A DNA stretch of 64,000 bases, taken from the NCBI GenBank assembly GCA_012934845.2, contig WNNJ02001572.1, positions 310,001 through 374,000 of the forward strand, read 5' to 3'. Below, in pieces: positions 13,301 through 24,099 of the stretch (within the stretch, counting starts at the first letter, position 1; the number at the start of each line of letters is the position of its first letter). Position numbers and translations under genes: made by a program. The notes under the pieces are model-generated. The model was not told the DNA's origin. It worked only from the letters and a program-made list of their open reading frames with translations, and searched no databases. Source of the stretch: Pomphorhynchus laevis (lineage: Eukaryota; Acanthocephala; Palaeacanthocephala; Echinorhynchida; Pomphorhynchidae).

Positions 13301-16300
13301 TGATTAAATTGAATTTTTAATTTAAAGTTTCTCAATGGAATATTTACAGATATTCTGTAGCAAAACGAAATTTCATGTCTTTGAAAAAATCTGTGAGGGA
13401 ATAGTGGGAAATTTAAGTTTAGTAGTGTTTGACAAGAATAAACCAAATATTATAAAATAAACCAAGGCGACGTTAAAATTTGGTTTATGTCATTACAACT
13501 GAATATATCCCATTTATATAATTTCATGTTATCTTCAACTGCAAAACGTACTCATTTGTGAATTAATTACATTTGCTTGCGCAATTCAATAAATGTAAAA
13601 TAAATCATTTCTATTTCATTTATTTGAATAATTATATACATCCATGAGTGAATGTGAAAATCATTACCTTGAAAAATTCGCGATAATACTCGAGTCTTTC
13701 AATTGGTCGAGTAAGATAGAACATTAATGGTCGATCATCAACTCGCGTCATTCTATACAACCAATCCTGTAAAATAACAATGTTATGAAATTGCCTAAAT
13801 CACCGCTTGATTGCAGTGTTCAGTGAAAACGTTTAAGTGATTAGATTTATTGTAAATTAACATCTAACAAATTTCATAATTTATAATTATGAAAACATGG
13901 CGTAGGTCATTGATGGTTATAAATGACGTATGTCGTAAATGGGTTATACATGGAATGGGTTATACATGGAATGGGTTATACATGGCATAGGTTATAAATG
14001 CCACAGAATACACTATATACCATAAAATACACTATAAACCATATAATAATGCATATATACCATATATGGTATGTTAAATGCTATTTCGGTTAACGCTTAT
14101 TCAGTCTAAACTTCTAAGTTATATCTTATATAATCCATTTTATTTAAAAAAGTAAGTTATGATAAGTTATGAATGAAATTTCAAAAGAGGTATGCATAAT
14201 TCTCCAATACGAATTAATAAAAAATTAATTTGATGTATAAATTAATTTATTTATGTTTTACACACAGTTTTACTGAACATGCTCATCAATACTCACCAAA
14301 TAATTGTAGAAAATATGCAAAATATAATATAATTATTTCAATATTATAATTATATTAAATATATATTTATTATATAATTTATTCTGTTTGATGTGTTTTA
14401 ACATACATTGCATAAATCTGTTCGTATAAGACACTTTGTATTTCTCTATAACCGGACGAATATATTATAACTGGATGAACAAACTGGATAAACGTACGAA
14501 TAGATTAAAAATAGATGAATATACTGTAATTGGACGAATATATTGTAATTATACGAATATACTGAAATCGAGAATATATTATAATTGAATATAACTGGAT
14601 ATACCAAATCGAAAAGAGAATATTTTTGTGAATATTTTTCTATTCACAAAATAGAAAAAGGTTGTAGTACTGAGCTGAAAAGCAGTAGAAAAGGTTATAC
14701 TGTTGAGAGTTGTGCTGCATGAGGATTTGATCTAAACATCATGGAGCATATATATTAAATTGCAAATCTTCATGTAATATTTGCACTATATAAATAATAT
14801 TATTATAATATAAAAATTAATATTGTTATTTAATATTGATAATATCTTATGTAAATAATTTTATAATATAATGATAATATTATGTAATAGTAATAATATA
14901 TATTATTATACATAAATTTAATTTGCACAAGTCAAAACAGACTCACTACATAAATATTACTTACATCGAGGAATGCTACAATTTCCGGTTGAGTACCAAA
15001 TAAGACTTCGCATTGATTCATATCAGTAAAATAATCAATGTACAAACTAAATTGCTGTTTATTTACAATGAACGTATCCCCCAGCATTTGCAGATTATCA
15101 CTAGACTTTTTTAATTCATGAAGAAACAACCTTAACGTAAATGATAAATAAGCATAAAGTCCCTTGATGAATACTACCTTCTATGGAAATTAGCTATTTT
15201 CTGTATGGTAGACAGAAGTATCGATGTATTGCGCTTTACTGACAAAGGGCAATTAGGGTGAGTTAACGAATCTTGAACACTTGTGATGAAGCATTCCAAA
15301 TTTTGAATATATTGCCTTTCTGATTCAGTAAGGTCACATATGTGAGATCTATCAAGCAAAGTTCAAATTAATTGAATATTGTGAATCAGCCTTACCGAAT
15401 ATGATGCATAACTTCAGATATCCGTAGATTATCTGTGCTCTAACAATAAAAAAACCGATTTATTTTTAAATTAAACCATGTGCAATTTGCAAAATCAATT
15501 ATTTAGTAATTCTTATTTTTATAATTATCTATAATCTTTAAGAAAATACTTCTAGAATTCGAAAAATATATTTTGAACAGTAGAAAAAAATAGGAGACAG
15601 CGTCGAAATTTGATCGGTTAAAAGAAATTTTTCATTTATCTTAAATTTTGTATTTGGAAATAATTTAATTATATAACTTAATTATATAACTATTAATATT
15701 GTTAATTTTTAATAATATTTAATTGATATTAAACATTATTTGATATTTAATTAATATTTTTTAAGAAAATATTATTAAGAAACTGTTTTATGAGTTGGAA
15801 ATTATGAATGTTCACATTTGGCTGTTTTAGATACCAAAATGTTAATGAATGTCGCTTGTATCAATCTTTTTAGCCCATAAATCATTCAATAAATAAATAT
15901 TCTCCAAAAAATACTATTATATTTAAATAATTAACAATTATTGAATACAATTTGATACTTTTTTAAGGTTACATAAAAAATATATATTTACAATTTTAAA
16001 TATATTTTATTTTTGCTTGGAAAATATTTGACAGTTCAGACAAAATGTTGCGAAATGTCTTATCAGTTCATACTTTTTCAAGTTTTATGATTTTCAAAAT
16101 TTTGGTTGTATTTCAATTGAAATTAAAAGACAATATATACATAATAGCGTGTATACAAAAATACAATATTTATGCAATATGTACGAATTTATTAATGAAA
16201 ATCACGCATCGAGGCTTTTCATTTTATTCTCTACAAATGTTTAGAATTAAAATATGTTTAAAATTCATAAATATAAATTTTATTGAATAATCGTAAATGA

Positions 16301-19300
16301 TTCTCTGTTTAGGAGTGTCTACATATCAATGAAAGGCTTCTTTGAGCGTTTAATAAAAATAATTTTTAAATTATAGAAAATGAAAAACAATTATTGATTT
16401 TATTATTTAATTATTAAATTTTGATTTAGCATTATTATGTTTTGTTTATTTTATAATTATATAACAATACGTAGACTCAATAGCTGATTTGATTTGTACA
16501 TACGTGCAAGAAGTCTTCTCTTTTTTCTAAAATGCAAATTGGAACCCAGCCATATTGAAAAATATCTTGTTTAGGATCGTATTTTCGAACAAGATAGTAG
16601 GTAGAATCGCCTTGATCTAGAATTTCAACTACTTCATGTTCCTTCAGTGTAAGTTGATCAGAATTCCGTGCTGTATAATTGCAAACTGATAAATAACCCA
16701 ATACCTGTGAAACAAATTCAATTTTAAATTATTGTGTACAAATTATAATCAAAAATTATAAATCTTTTATTTTTAAACATATGTATAGCTTGCATTTTAT
16801 GGATGAAGTTTGAAAATCGAAGTTTAAGTTTGGAAAAATGTTAGATGCGTAATATTTTAGTCGATGTAAAGAAGATTAATTATTTTTTGCACAATGTGTG
16901 ACATTCATTAAATGTTTTATAAAATAACTATTAAATGATTAATACTAATATTTACAATAATTTACATAGTATATTAGAAAGAAATCACTGCAGAATCCCT
17001 TACTTAATCCGATTTAATCATATTTTAAAAATATTTTAAAAATGACATAATTTCACATTATATTTTATTTTAACTCACCTATGTTTTTATATAAAAACAT
17101 ATAAAATATGTTTTTATTGCGAAAAAATAACAATTTTTGTTAAAGAAAACTTGTATTGTGATTTTTATTATTTCTATTATTATTTATATATCTATAAGAT
17201 ATATAAATAATATAAGATAATATCTTATATTATTATAAGATATAAAGATAATATAAGATATATTTATAAAATTAAAATTTATAAAATTTAAAATTTAAAA
17301 TAAAAATTAATAACGAGCTTATCAGGAGGAACTGCTATGCTATCGGTTTCGGCCCTTATTCTGTTATAAGGGCCAAATTTTTTAACATATTATATTTAAT
17401 ATTATTATGCATATTACTGATATTTTTTAAATTTATTATGCATATCATTTTTAAGTTGAAAAGGATTAAACGATGGAAAGCTTGTTAATAAAATAAACTG
17501 TTTTCCTTTAGTCTGTAATAATTCAAGTAATAATAATCCACCAGACTCAAATGAAATTCTAGTGTATTTATGCATTTTTGCATGAATTCTCATGCAAAAA
17601 TGTTTCTTATAAATTTAAATATGTTATCTCACTTAATTTATATAAATGAATAATTTTAAATAATGCCAAATATATTATAACAATTCATAAATTTAAAAAA
17701 ATTTATGAATATAAATATGCATCTATTTAATTATTTAAATGATCTGGTAGAAACCAATATCATTACATATTGTTGCAATTCTTAAAATTTCATTATTTAA
17801 TGTATTATATTTTATATTATATGGTATGCATGAATGCTCATGCAAAAATGTTTCTTGTAAATTTAAATATGACATCTTTACGATATAAATTAATAGCAGT
17901 TTTAGTTAATGTTAATTTAATGTTCATATCTAGATATACACATTCTTTATCATTAAAGCAGGTGTATAAACTATCTAGTATCTTATTCTAATACAAAGTA
18001 TATTATTTATTATCCATCCATAAAAATTTGCCACTTAAGAGTTTAAATTTATTCTTTATATTATTGTGTTGATTTATATATTTTACTATTTTCTGATTGA
18101 TGTTATTTTTATAGTAACCTAGTTTAAAATATGTATCTATTAAATTATTTAAATGATTTTGAAGAAAGCAAAATCATTTGCTTTCTTTTTTTTTGCAATT
18201 CTTAAAATTTCATTATTTGATGTATTATATTTTATATTATATGGTATGCATGAATGCTCATGCAAAAATATGTTTTTATAAATCAGTAGCGCGTTTTTTT
18301 TCGCACTTTCTAATTCCTTTTACTAATGTGTTTTTAATTGTCCCATAAAAGACATACAAGACTATAGAAGACTTATATATTTGATAATACTACATTATTT
18401 TTATTTCTAATACAAATTGTTTATTATCCGTAAAAAAATTAATACTTTAAATTTATTCTTTATATTTTGTTGATTTATATATTTTACTATTTTCTGTTTG
18501 ATGATATTTATATAGTAACCTAGTTTAAAATATGTATCTATTAAATTATTTAAATGATTTTGAAGAAAACCAATATCGTAACTTTTATTATTTTGTGAGT
18601 GAAAATAAAATGAAAGTAACTTATAATTTATTTGTTTTATCTAACAATCATTTATTAATCCTTTATTTACAAGTATTTAGTTTGCTGTATTTATTTATCA
18701 TAAGAATATGTTAAAGTTTATCATTTATCTAATACAAAGTATATTATTTATTATCCATCCATAAAAATTTGCCACTTAAGAGTTTAAATTTATTCTTTAT
18801 TATTATTGTGTTGATTTATATATTTTACTATTTTCTGTTTGATGATATTTTTATAGTAACCTAGTTTAAAATATGTATCTATTAAATTATTTAAATGATT
18901 TTGAAGAAAACCAATATCGTTACATATTGTTGCAATTCTTAAAATTTCATTATTTAATGTATTATATATGTTATATTATATGGTATGTATGAATGCTCAT
19001 GCAAAAAATGTTTCTTGTAAATTTAAATGTCATCTTTACGATATAAATTAATAGTAGTTTTAATTAATGTTAATTTAATGCTCATATCAAGCTAATGATT
19101 TTAAATTTACTTTTTATAATATTATTTTGATTTATATATTTTGCTATTTTCTGTTTGATATTATTTTTATAGTAACCTAGTTTAAAATACGGCTCTATTA
19201 AATTAAATAATAGTATTCTAAATTCTTCTGTAAAAATAGAAGTTAATGTGTTGGAATATCGAATTCTGTGCACATCTGATACATGTAACGTAGTTGTAAG

Positions 19301-21752
19301 ATTGTGGTTTCCATAGACATTACCAAAAGAATATCCTAAAAACGTTTATTATGCGATTTTGTGCTTCACAATAAATTTAATATATGAAAAAATAAAACGA
19401 AAATTAAAATTTATAATTAAAAGATCTAGCTGATCGACAAAGAGATAATATGAAATCCATATTATCCAAAGAGATAATATTATATAATATATAATATAAT
19501 ATATTATATATTATTAATATGAAATTAATATTATATTAATTTTATATATAATATAAAATTAATTACCCTTTCTGCAGTGAAAAGCATCATGACGTGAACT
19601 TAGTCAAGTAATAATGATGATGAATACAAAATGATATTATCATTGTGCATTTCCGATTTAACTTTGAAGCTTGCAGACGAAAATAGAAAAATTAGAATTC
19701 TAATGTATGCCTATTATCTAGTAATTCTAAACTCTCTAAAGGAAATGTATCTATTAAATTATGTAGTAGTAAAGTATTCTAAATTCTTCTGTAAAAATAG
19801 AAGTTAATGGGTTTAAACATCGAATTATGTGCACATCTGTAGCCTTATTAATTTAGAGTATTTTATTTTAATATTTAAATTTCGATTGAATAATATTTAA
19901 TAATGATCATATATAATGATTATATATAGTGATTTAATAAATGATTATTATGAATTAATTTAGGGTGTAGTTTAAATATCTTTCGATTACTCTTAATTTT
20001 ATGATATTTGCTTAAACTAACTTGAAATGAACCGCATTGTCTTATTGAAAAGTTGTGAAAAAAGAGTTTAATAAATATGGTTGCTTGATATTTACAGTTA
20101 TTCTGTCAATTTCCTTACTTTATCACTCATTCCTAACAGGTAAATGAATTTTAACCTAATAAATATTTTGGGTAAAGAAGATATCCAGGATTTTTATTAA
20201 ATACATTTTTAATATCGTGCATGTAACATTTATGCAGCAAATTGAATTAACTAATTTCATGTAATTGTCTTAGATCTAGAGGATTACTCATAATGTTATT
20301 TATTTGTCATTAAACGTTTATTTATCTTTTAATTTTGAAGTAAAATAGAAAAAATAGAACCCCAATTTATAACTTTTTATATTCTACTACATTGATAAGA
20401 TATTTAAATATATAATTTTATGAAATTTTATATTTTTAATGTTAATTTTTAAAAAATTCAAAATTTTTAAAGTGAAAATTAAAATATTACATTAAAAGAG
20501 AATCAGTTTTAAATTTTAAAATAATTACTATTTTCAACTTTCCTTCTTTAATCTTCATTAATATCATCGTTTTAACTCGATTTCAATCTTTACTATAATT
20601 GTATATTATTCCTTTTGTAATTGATAATAATTGTATTAATATTGATAATATTGTATTTTAAATCTAGAATTAAATGTCCGCTTATCTCTCAGCTTTATGA
20701 TGTTAAGATGCAAAAGTTAATCAGATCAAAGGCTGAGTTAGTTATTATATAGTGCCAAAGCTTTTGCCGCGTTACGGGTCCGTCAGTGGCTCATTAGAAG
20801 TATTTATAAGAATACAGCAATTTTTTAACCAAATAAAGTGGTTCTTATTGAACCACTCATTAGTGGCACTCATTATCGTTATGATGCTTATCTTATCATA
20901 CTATATATCTAATGCAGTGTTTCTCAAACCGTGCGCCCCAGACATTTGTTAGGTGCGCCCTGAACATTTCGTTATATTTTAAAAATTTAAAATTTTGTTA
21001 ACATTAGATTTGTTTTAGAATTTCTATCTAATTTTAAATTTCAATTTTTTTTATTTTAACCTGATATAAGTTATAAAATCTTATAACGATTATTTATAAT
21101 TTATTATTTAAATAATATTAAGCATTATTTTTAATTTAAAAATAATACAAAATAGTAGACTCAGTTATCTAATGTATTTAAAATTCAAATTTTAAATTTT
21201 TACTTTATGATTAAATTTGAGTTTATTATTTTTAACTTTATGCTGATCCGATATCAGAAAATTTTTTAAAATCTAGAAAATATTTAATAAATCGTACATA
21301 TTTGTTATTAAAAATTTGTTTTATAATTAAAGGTATCCTTATGAATTAATAAAATGTATTTATTCTAATTTAAAAATATATTACAAAAATTGATACATTT
21401 ATTCTTTTAAACTTTTGTTGATTTTCAGATAATCGTATTATTTTTTAATCTTTTGAGGAATGAATCCCAAAATTCAATAAAATTAAATAAGTTTGAGGTA
21501 CAATTCATTAAAAGTACCAAATTCAATTAAATTAAATCAGTTGAAATCTCGTTACAACAGCGTTATTCATTAAAATCGGGATCGTATTTTGCTTCCAAAA
21601 CAATTAAGCGATAATAAATTGTTTAGATACGAAATCTTTAGCTACAGATACCTCTGTTTTTTTTAAACAAAAAGCTGATAATTTAAAGAATGATAACTTA
21701 GGAGACTTACTTCTTCTTGTTGCTGTTGGTGAAAATTTTGTTGTTGATCCAT
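1216..21752 (-). CDS. unc-89: UNC-89/obscurin-like RhoGEF, N-terminal part (SH3-DH-PH), partial
   Basis: Nine phase-matched exons can be joined: 21752-21711, 16704-16504, 15439-15396, 15348-15178, 15130-14965, 13766-13668, 7057-6896, 6848-6714 and 1369-1216. They give about 391 residues. Residues 15-81 form an SH3 domain (VVEILD, LVRK, YGWVP). Residues about 97-295 form a DH (RhoGEF) domain, with SERQYIQNLE in the first helix, NFHRRLFLHEL in the second conserved region, and PIERLEYYREFF near the end. Residues about 296-391 form a PH domain (YLAIFRENILFF, ERLIELEIGD, SISKSLREALLKL). This order, N-terminal and without other domains before it, matches UNC-89/obscurin, where the giant Ig-rich muscle M-line protein starts with SH3-DH-PH and the DH-PH pair acts on Rho GTPases. 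The gene is open downstream (after 1216, phase 1), so Ig and kinase parts are not in the window. A collybistin- or PIX-type SH3-DH-PH protein is the main alternative; the SH3 sequence fits UNC-89 better. Confidence 0.68.
1370..2984. other. AT-rich intron, nothing recognised
   Basis: Very AT-rich intronic DNA with short local palindromes. One exon-like fragment (2295-2333) was examined and rejected. No element could be named. Confidence 0.5.
2985..6480. repeat. Mosaic of two dispersed repeat families in intron 8
   Basis: Two families alternate here. Family R1 has a head with GCTGCTATGTTGGGT and a tail ending GTAGACTCAGTTAGCTGATT; pieces lie at about 3090-3260, 3308-3630, 3895-4135, 4310-4400, 4660-4830, 4855-5100 and, inverted, 5640-5805 and 6150-6235. 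Family P is a foldback sequence marked by GATATTTCGCTAACTTCTG and GATCCATTATTGATAAAG; pieces lie at about 2990-3080, 3735-3905, 4130-4300, 5295-5440 and 6375-6470. Neither has an intact reading frame. Both recur across the whole window. Confidence 0.75.
3308..3630 (+). repeat. Representative full unit of dispersed family R1
   Basis: The head (3311-3400) carries two interleaved complementary pairs: CTGCTATG at 3319-3326 with CATAGCAG at 3362-3369, and GAATTAGAGGTC at 3337-3348 with GACCTCTAATTC at 3381-3392. An AT-rich middle follows, then the tail ending at the GTAGACTCAGTTATCTGATT segment near 3608-3630. Other copies include 33945-34200 and 57040-57280, with tails at 16340-16497 and 44615-44680. 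The family is non-coding and of unknown class. Confidence 0.7.
6714..6848 (-). CDS. UNC-89-like exon 8, PH domain first half
   Basis: A 47-nt intron (6895-6849) precedes this exon; the donor after 6714 is GTAAGT. The 45 codons include DQIEVNYNCNSWEQQYLAIF, then RENILFFRPNSALESADLEF and KLLIP. This matches strands 1 to 4 of a PH domain. Phase is 0 at both ends. Confidence 0.78.
6896..7057 (-). CDS. UNC-89-like exon 7, DH end
   Basis: The 54 codons follow the acceptor TTTTTAGAGACAG and end at GTAAGT. They encode VKLSNKEFNDVIPELVNAFG, then VINNVFNQIRYKDLLERV and PLKLLGDVLRF. This is the long last DH helix and the link into the PH domain, comparable with the LGR-I-I-R segment before PH in UNC-89. 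Confidence 0.78.
7200..7799. other. Intronic sequence, nothing recognised
   Basis: Intron 6 DNA between exon 7 and the first PLE remnant. No similarity, reading frame or clear repeat was recognised. Confidence 0.4.
7800..8180 (-). mobile_element. PLE-derived repeat (thumb-like segment), decayed
   Basis: The sequence matches the unit of the tandem array at 17560-19270, including the TGCATGAATGCTCATGCA hairpin motif near 7915 and a second partial copy near 8060-8125. In the better copies the minus strand encodes a peptide that resembles the segment after the reverse transcriptase core of Penelope-like elements. This copy is too decayed to read. Confidence 0.5.
8460..8720 (-). mobile_element. 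Penelope-like element GIY-YIG endonuclease fragment
   Basis: The minus strand reads INKRIYQHRYALERGKSSSA, then ITNYLLHTGHLIGFDRIIRI. This is the R-x-x-Q-H-(K/R)-Y and GH-x-I-x-F-D part of the GIY-YIG endonuclease found at the C-terminus of classic Penelope elements. It is an old fragment with no complete frame. Confidence 0.7.
8890..9165 (-). mobile_element. PLE GIY-YIG fragment present as two tandem copies
   Basis: Two near-identical stretches (about 8927-9030 and 9048-9150) read on the minus strand as ECDKIYVGQTGQP followed by ETRLKQHKYTLK, the catalytic Y-V-G-Q-T segment of a Penelope endonuclease. The duplication has a period of about 118 bp. Confidence 0.7.
10421..10768 (+). mobile_element. 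Permuted PLE (Naiad-like) reverse transcriptase fragment
   Basis: The 115-codon open frame includes HYFSINSTKEFLEQTKGI, then INTYDFSTLYTNLDLADIKE. The YDFSTLYTN motif is the reverse transcriptase motif A of Penelope-like elements; the flanking SIN-x-(S/T)-x-(E/Q)-x-L pattern fits the Naiad-type group. The related segment IIPSSKYKYMDNIKLI recurs at 35050-35110 and, inverted, at 62760-62815. The fragment sits in intron 6 of the UNC-89-like gene. Confidence 0.65.
11205..11310 (+). repeat. PLE terminal-type sequence
   Basis: GAAGAGGACTGATCGGACAG followed by CCGAAATATTAG, and then CTCGGGGATGACTAGC, resembles the terminus seen next to the PLE at 56016 and in the foldback at 37924-38069. The GGACTGATC/GGACAGCC portion could form a short stem before GAAA. 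Confidence 0.45.
11311..13667. other. AT-rich intron, nothing recognised
   Basis: Low-complexity AT-rich DNA with short palindromes (for example around 12050-12170). No coding exon or named repeat is recognised before exon 6. Confidence 0.4.
13668..13766 (-). CDS. UNC-89-like exon 6, DH core helix
   Basis: The 33 codons lie between TTATTTTACAG and GTAATG. They include LMFYLTRPIERLEYYREFFK, the PxxRxxxY helix that contacts the GTPase in DH domains. Phase is 0 at both ends. Confidence 0.8.
13895..14060. repeat. Short tandem repeat in intron 5
   Basis: A 17-bp unit close to TGGGTTATACATGGAA is repeated about three times around 13935-13985, with degenerate flanking copies. Confidence 0.7.
14450..14600. 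repeat. Degenerate GGACGAATATATTGTAAT repeat
   Basis: Units close to GGACGAATATATTGTAAT recur about six times with substitutions. This is simple-sequence expansion inside intron 5. Confidence 0.6.
14965..15130 (-). CDS. UNC-89-like exon 5, DH domain middle
   Basis: The exon follows a 47-nt intron (15177-15131). It encodes LFLHELKKSSDNLQMLGDTF, then FSLYIDYFTDMNQCEVLF and QPEIVAFLD, and ends at a GTAAGT donor in phase 0. The hydrophobic F-x-x-Y-x-x-Y pattern is typical of the second conserved DH region. Confidence 0.78.
15178..15348 (-). CDS. UNC-89-like exon 4, DH domain start
   Basis: The acceptor is TTGCTTGATAG and the donor GTAGTA. The exon encodes SHICDLTESERQYIQNLE, then CFITSVQDSLTHPNC and ILLSTIQKIANFHR. 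This is the first conserved region of a RhoGEF domain, where the E-R-x-Y-I-x-x-L pattern begins helix 1. Confidence 0.78.
15396..15439 (-). CDS. UNC-89-like exon 3, SH3-DH linker
   Basis: A 44-nt exon lies between TTTATTGTTAG and the donor GTAAGG. It encodes STDNLRISEVMHHI plus two bases of an Arg codon that exon 4 completes. The exon is supported by phase agreement on both sides and by a 47-nt intron after it. Confidence 0.65.
15440..16503. other. UNC-89-like intron 2
   Basis: The intron holds an R1 tail at about 16340-16497, abutting the donor of exon 2. The rest is AT-rich with no recognised content. Confidence 0.55.
16504..16704 (-). CDS. UNC-89-like exon 2, SH3 domain
   Basis: The acceptor TTTGTTTCACAG precedes 16704 and the donor GTATGT follows 16504. 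The 67 codons are in phase 0 at both ends. The peptide reads VLGYLSVCNYTARNSD..., then LTLKEHEVVEILDQGDS, YYLVRKYDP and YGWVPICILEKREDFLH. This is a whole SH3 domain with the usual ALYDY-like, EVLD and GWVP positions. The conserved ALYDY segment is degenerate (LSVCNYTA). Confidence 0.8.
17560..19275 (-). repeat. Tandem array of ~365-bp PLE-derived units
   Basis: At least four head-to-tail units of roughly 365 bp are seen; matching landmarks lie near 17820, 18240, 18970 (TGCATGAATGCTCATGCA-type motif) and near 18000, 18420, 18740 (TTATTATCC). A further fragment is at 19740-19830. On the minus strand the best copies read IKYNTLNNEILRIATIC, then NDIGFLQNHLNNLIDTYF, KLGYYKNIIKQKIVKYIN. The N-x-x-E-x-x-R-I-x-x-I-C...GY pattern fits the thumb segment after the reverse transcriptase of PLEs. 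The array sits in intron 1 of the UNC-89-like gene. Confidence 0.55.
19840..20900. other. Intronic sequence, nothing recognised
   Basis: AT-rich intron 1 DNA. The only open frame (20752-20952, plus strand) shows no family resemblance. Confidence 0.4.
20915..20960 (+). mobile_element. Possible hAT-type transposon end
   Basis: CAGTGTTTCTCAAAC followed by CGTGCGCCCC resembles the terminal inverted repeat of many hAT transposons. The eight bases before it (ATATCTAAT region) could be half of a target-site duplication. No matching second end was found nearby, so it may be a solo end or chance. Confidence 0.35.
20985..21180 (+). repeat. Diverged R1 tail
   Basis: The order AACTTGATATAA...TAGACTCAGTTATCTAAT matches the tail of dispersed family R1 with many changes. 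Confidence 0.5.
21711..21752 (-). CDS. UNC-89-like exon 1 (start codon)
   Basis: ATG at 21752-21750 opens the short peptide MDQQQNFHQQQQEE, followed directly by a GTAAGT donor. Its phase (0) matches the SH3 exon 5 kb downstream. The Gln-rich peptide cannot be identified by similarity, so this start rests on splice phase, the strong donor and the ATG only. An upstream or alternative first exon is possible. Confidence 0.5.
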
Positions 21753-23820
21753 TTAGTATCAAATATTGACAACCTAAGCGAATAAATCCGTTAAGTATCG
21801 GCAATAGAAAGGAGTCGCATGTGTTAGCCTTCGCTATGAAAAATACGCTGGCCAGAGTAGAGAAGCGCTTGGGATAGTGAAAATAGGAGGTAAAGGTGTA
21901 ATTACACTTTTTCACTAAATAATGTGTAGACAAATGGACAAAAGCTTCTATTTTTATTTCTTCGGTGTTGTTGTGTTTGTAATATGAAAAAGAAGCTATA
22001 TCGACACAGACTTCTGTCGAAAGATATCTTTTTTCTGATTTTTATTATCTACTATTATAGTTAAGAACAAATATAGTTGTTATTTCTTGATAAAAAGGAA
22101 CATCCATAAGCAGAAATATATCCGCGACGACGATATTATCCGTTTTTATTGGAAAATATTATTCTCGTTTGCAGCACTGCCTACTAAAATACGAATATAT
22201 TGACTATATTGATATGGTTTACTTGCGTTTGTTCTCTCCCTACAGAATTATCACGGTACTATAATAGTAAATGAAGTACGAAAAGAGAGAGAAATCCGAT
22301 ATAGATTACAAGGAAAATCATAATATTTTGCCTTTTGTTGCTTTATTTAGTAAGAATGCTACGCCATTTTCAGAAATTGAGCTTTACTTATCAATTTTCT
22401 TGTTTACTTGGATGAATGTGTTGGAATAGCAGGCCAAATTCGATTGAGTTTTTACCGCTAATTGTAAAAATGCACTGAACTTAGAAATAACTCAATGTGA
22501 ATTAATCTCCATAGTTTATAATTGATATTTAGATAAGCACCACATTGACGCAATAGATTACCTATGTTAAGGTCATGTTGATTACCTAGTGCATCATAAG
22601 TAACACTTCATCAGAACACTTCGTCAGAAACGTGCGTGGGATTGGACAGACTATTTTGCTTGGTAAGCAGCAAATGGACAAATAGATACTTTATATGATA
22701 TCAATATCTAAAGCTCATGTTTTTAATTGAACTAAATACTAGTACGTTAAATAGTATTGCTCATTCGATATCTGTAATTTTAACGGGTAACCACATGTGA
22801 GGTAGCTCAAATTTCAATGCATTTAATAATTAAAATACATAATCATCGAAGGCTTAGTGATCGAATGTTGACGCTATATTATGAGGTCCTAGTACCAACC
22901 CTTAATAATTGTTACTTTGGCATTCAAATTCTGACAAGATTAGATGCTTAATTCAAATTCTAAACTATTAAAATTATCACCAATATCATTGCGATTAGAG
23001 AAGTAATAATGATGATTAGTCTACTTTAATTAAATTTAAGCTACGGAATGTTATGGGCACTATGTGAAGGTGGATAAGTTTCGTACTCTTCATATTATAT
23101 CTTGCTATTCACATCATCACAATGATGAAGCATAAAATTTATCGTTTACTAATTGGATAAACAAGATTATTTGTCACTCCTGAATCTTAATTTTAAAATC
23201 TCGATTTAGTTTCAATTAATCTTAATAATAGCAATAAAAATGAAATATTTAAAAAAATACATTAAAAAGTTAAACATATTGAAAAGAAACTATCAATAAC
23301 TTTTTCAAAAAGTGATAAAATACGAATGCGCAAACCAGTTAATCAACAATCGTCGCTTTTTAAATTAACGAAAACAATGTGAACGAAAATTAACAACGGA
23401 TACTTTAATGTCTTTTGAATTTTTAAAGTGTCAATGTGACCTTTACAAATCAGTAGTTATTTTAGAGCAACAAGATCTGCAAAAATTTATATTTTGTAGA
23501 TCGATTATAACAGACGAATATCATCAAAAATTACTTGGAATATTAAAATAGTATTGAATTAACGGTGTGTAACATATTGCAAAATTATCATATTCAAAGA
23601 CGTCTATTAAATCTAAAAATTAAATACAATTTGATTTGAAAAAATAATGATTCAAACGAAAATGTTTTCATCGATAAATTCTTCCGGGTCAAACAAAACG
23701 ACAATCAAAACGACAAAATAGAAATGTTTCTTATTGAGAGAAAAGCATTGAAACTTTTCCATCATTGAAACGAGGAAAAAAATAATTAATTCTTCCAATA
23801 TTTCGCTTAACATTTGTAGG
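21753..23820. other. Upstream flank of the UNC-89-like gene
   Basis: Candidate promoter region for the minus-strand gene starting at 21752. No TATA box, CpG-rich stretch or element can be defended. No coding similarity was seen on either strand. Confidence 0.4.
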
Positions 23821-23827
23821 CATTTTC

Positions 23828-23923
23828 AAGGACATCTTAGTTTTAAATATTTGATTTATTTACTCATTAATAGAAAAGGCATAATCAGCAAATAAAACTA
23901 ATATTTAAAACTAAGATGTCCCT
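23828..23923. repeat. Small foldback element
   Basis: Bases 23828-23850 and 23901-23923 are inverted copies (core GGACATCTTAGTTTTAAATA) with a spacer of about 50 nt. This could be a small MITE or a foldback duplication. A related short sequence pair (TTTTCTCTCAAT...) occurs at 23965 and 24430. Confidence 0.7.
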
Positions 23924-24099
23924 GAATTAAATCTTTTTACTTCATTTTAACGGTGGATAAGGTCTTTTCTCTCAATACTTTATACAATCCCAGGGGAGTT
24001 TCAATTCGATTCAATGAATTTTAAAATTTATTAACTTTAAACTTGCAATATTTCAGTTGCTCTTATTACAGATTTAGTTTTATTTAGTCTTTATCCGTC

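Noticed and set aside
16045-16290. 81-codon plus-strand frame in UNC-89-like intron 2.
   Set aside because: No domain, no splice sites, and composition like the flanking AT-rich intron.
21604-21933. 109-codon minus-strand open frame over UNC-89-like exon 1.
   Set aside because: It is in another frame from the splice-supported ATG peptide, has no domain pattern and no start context.
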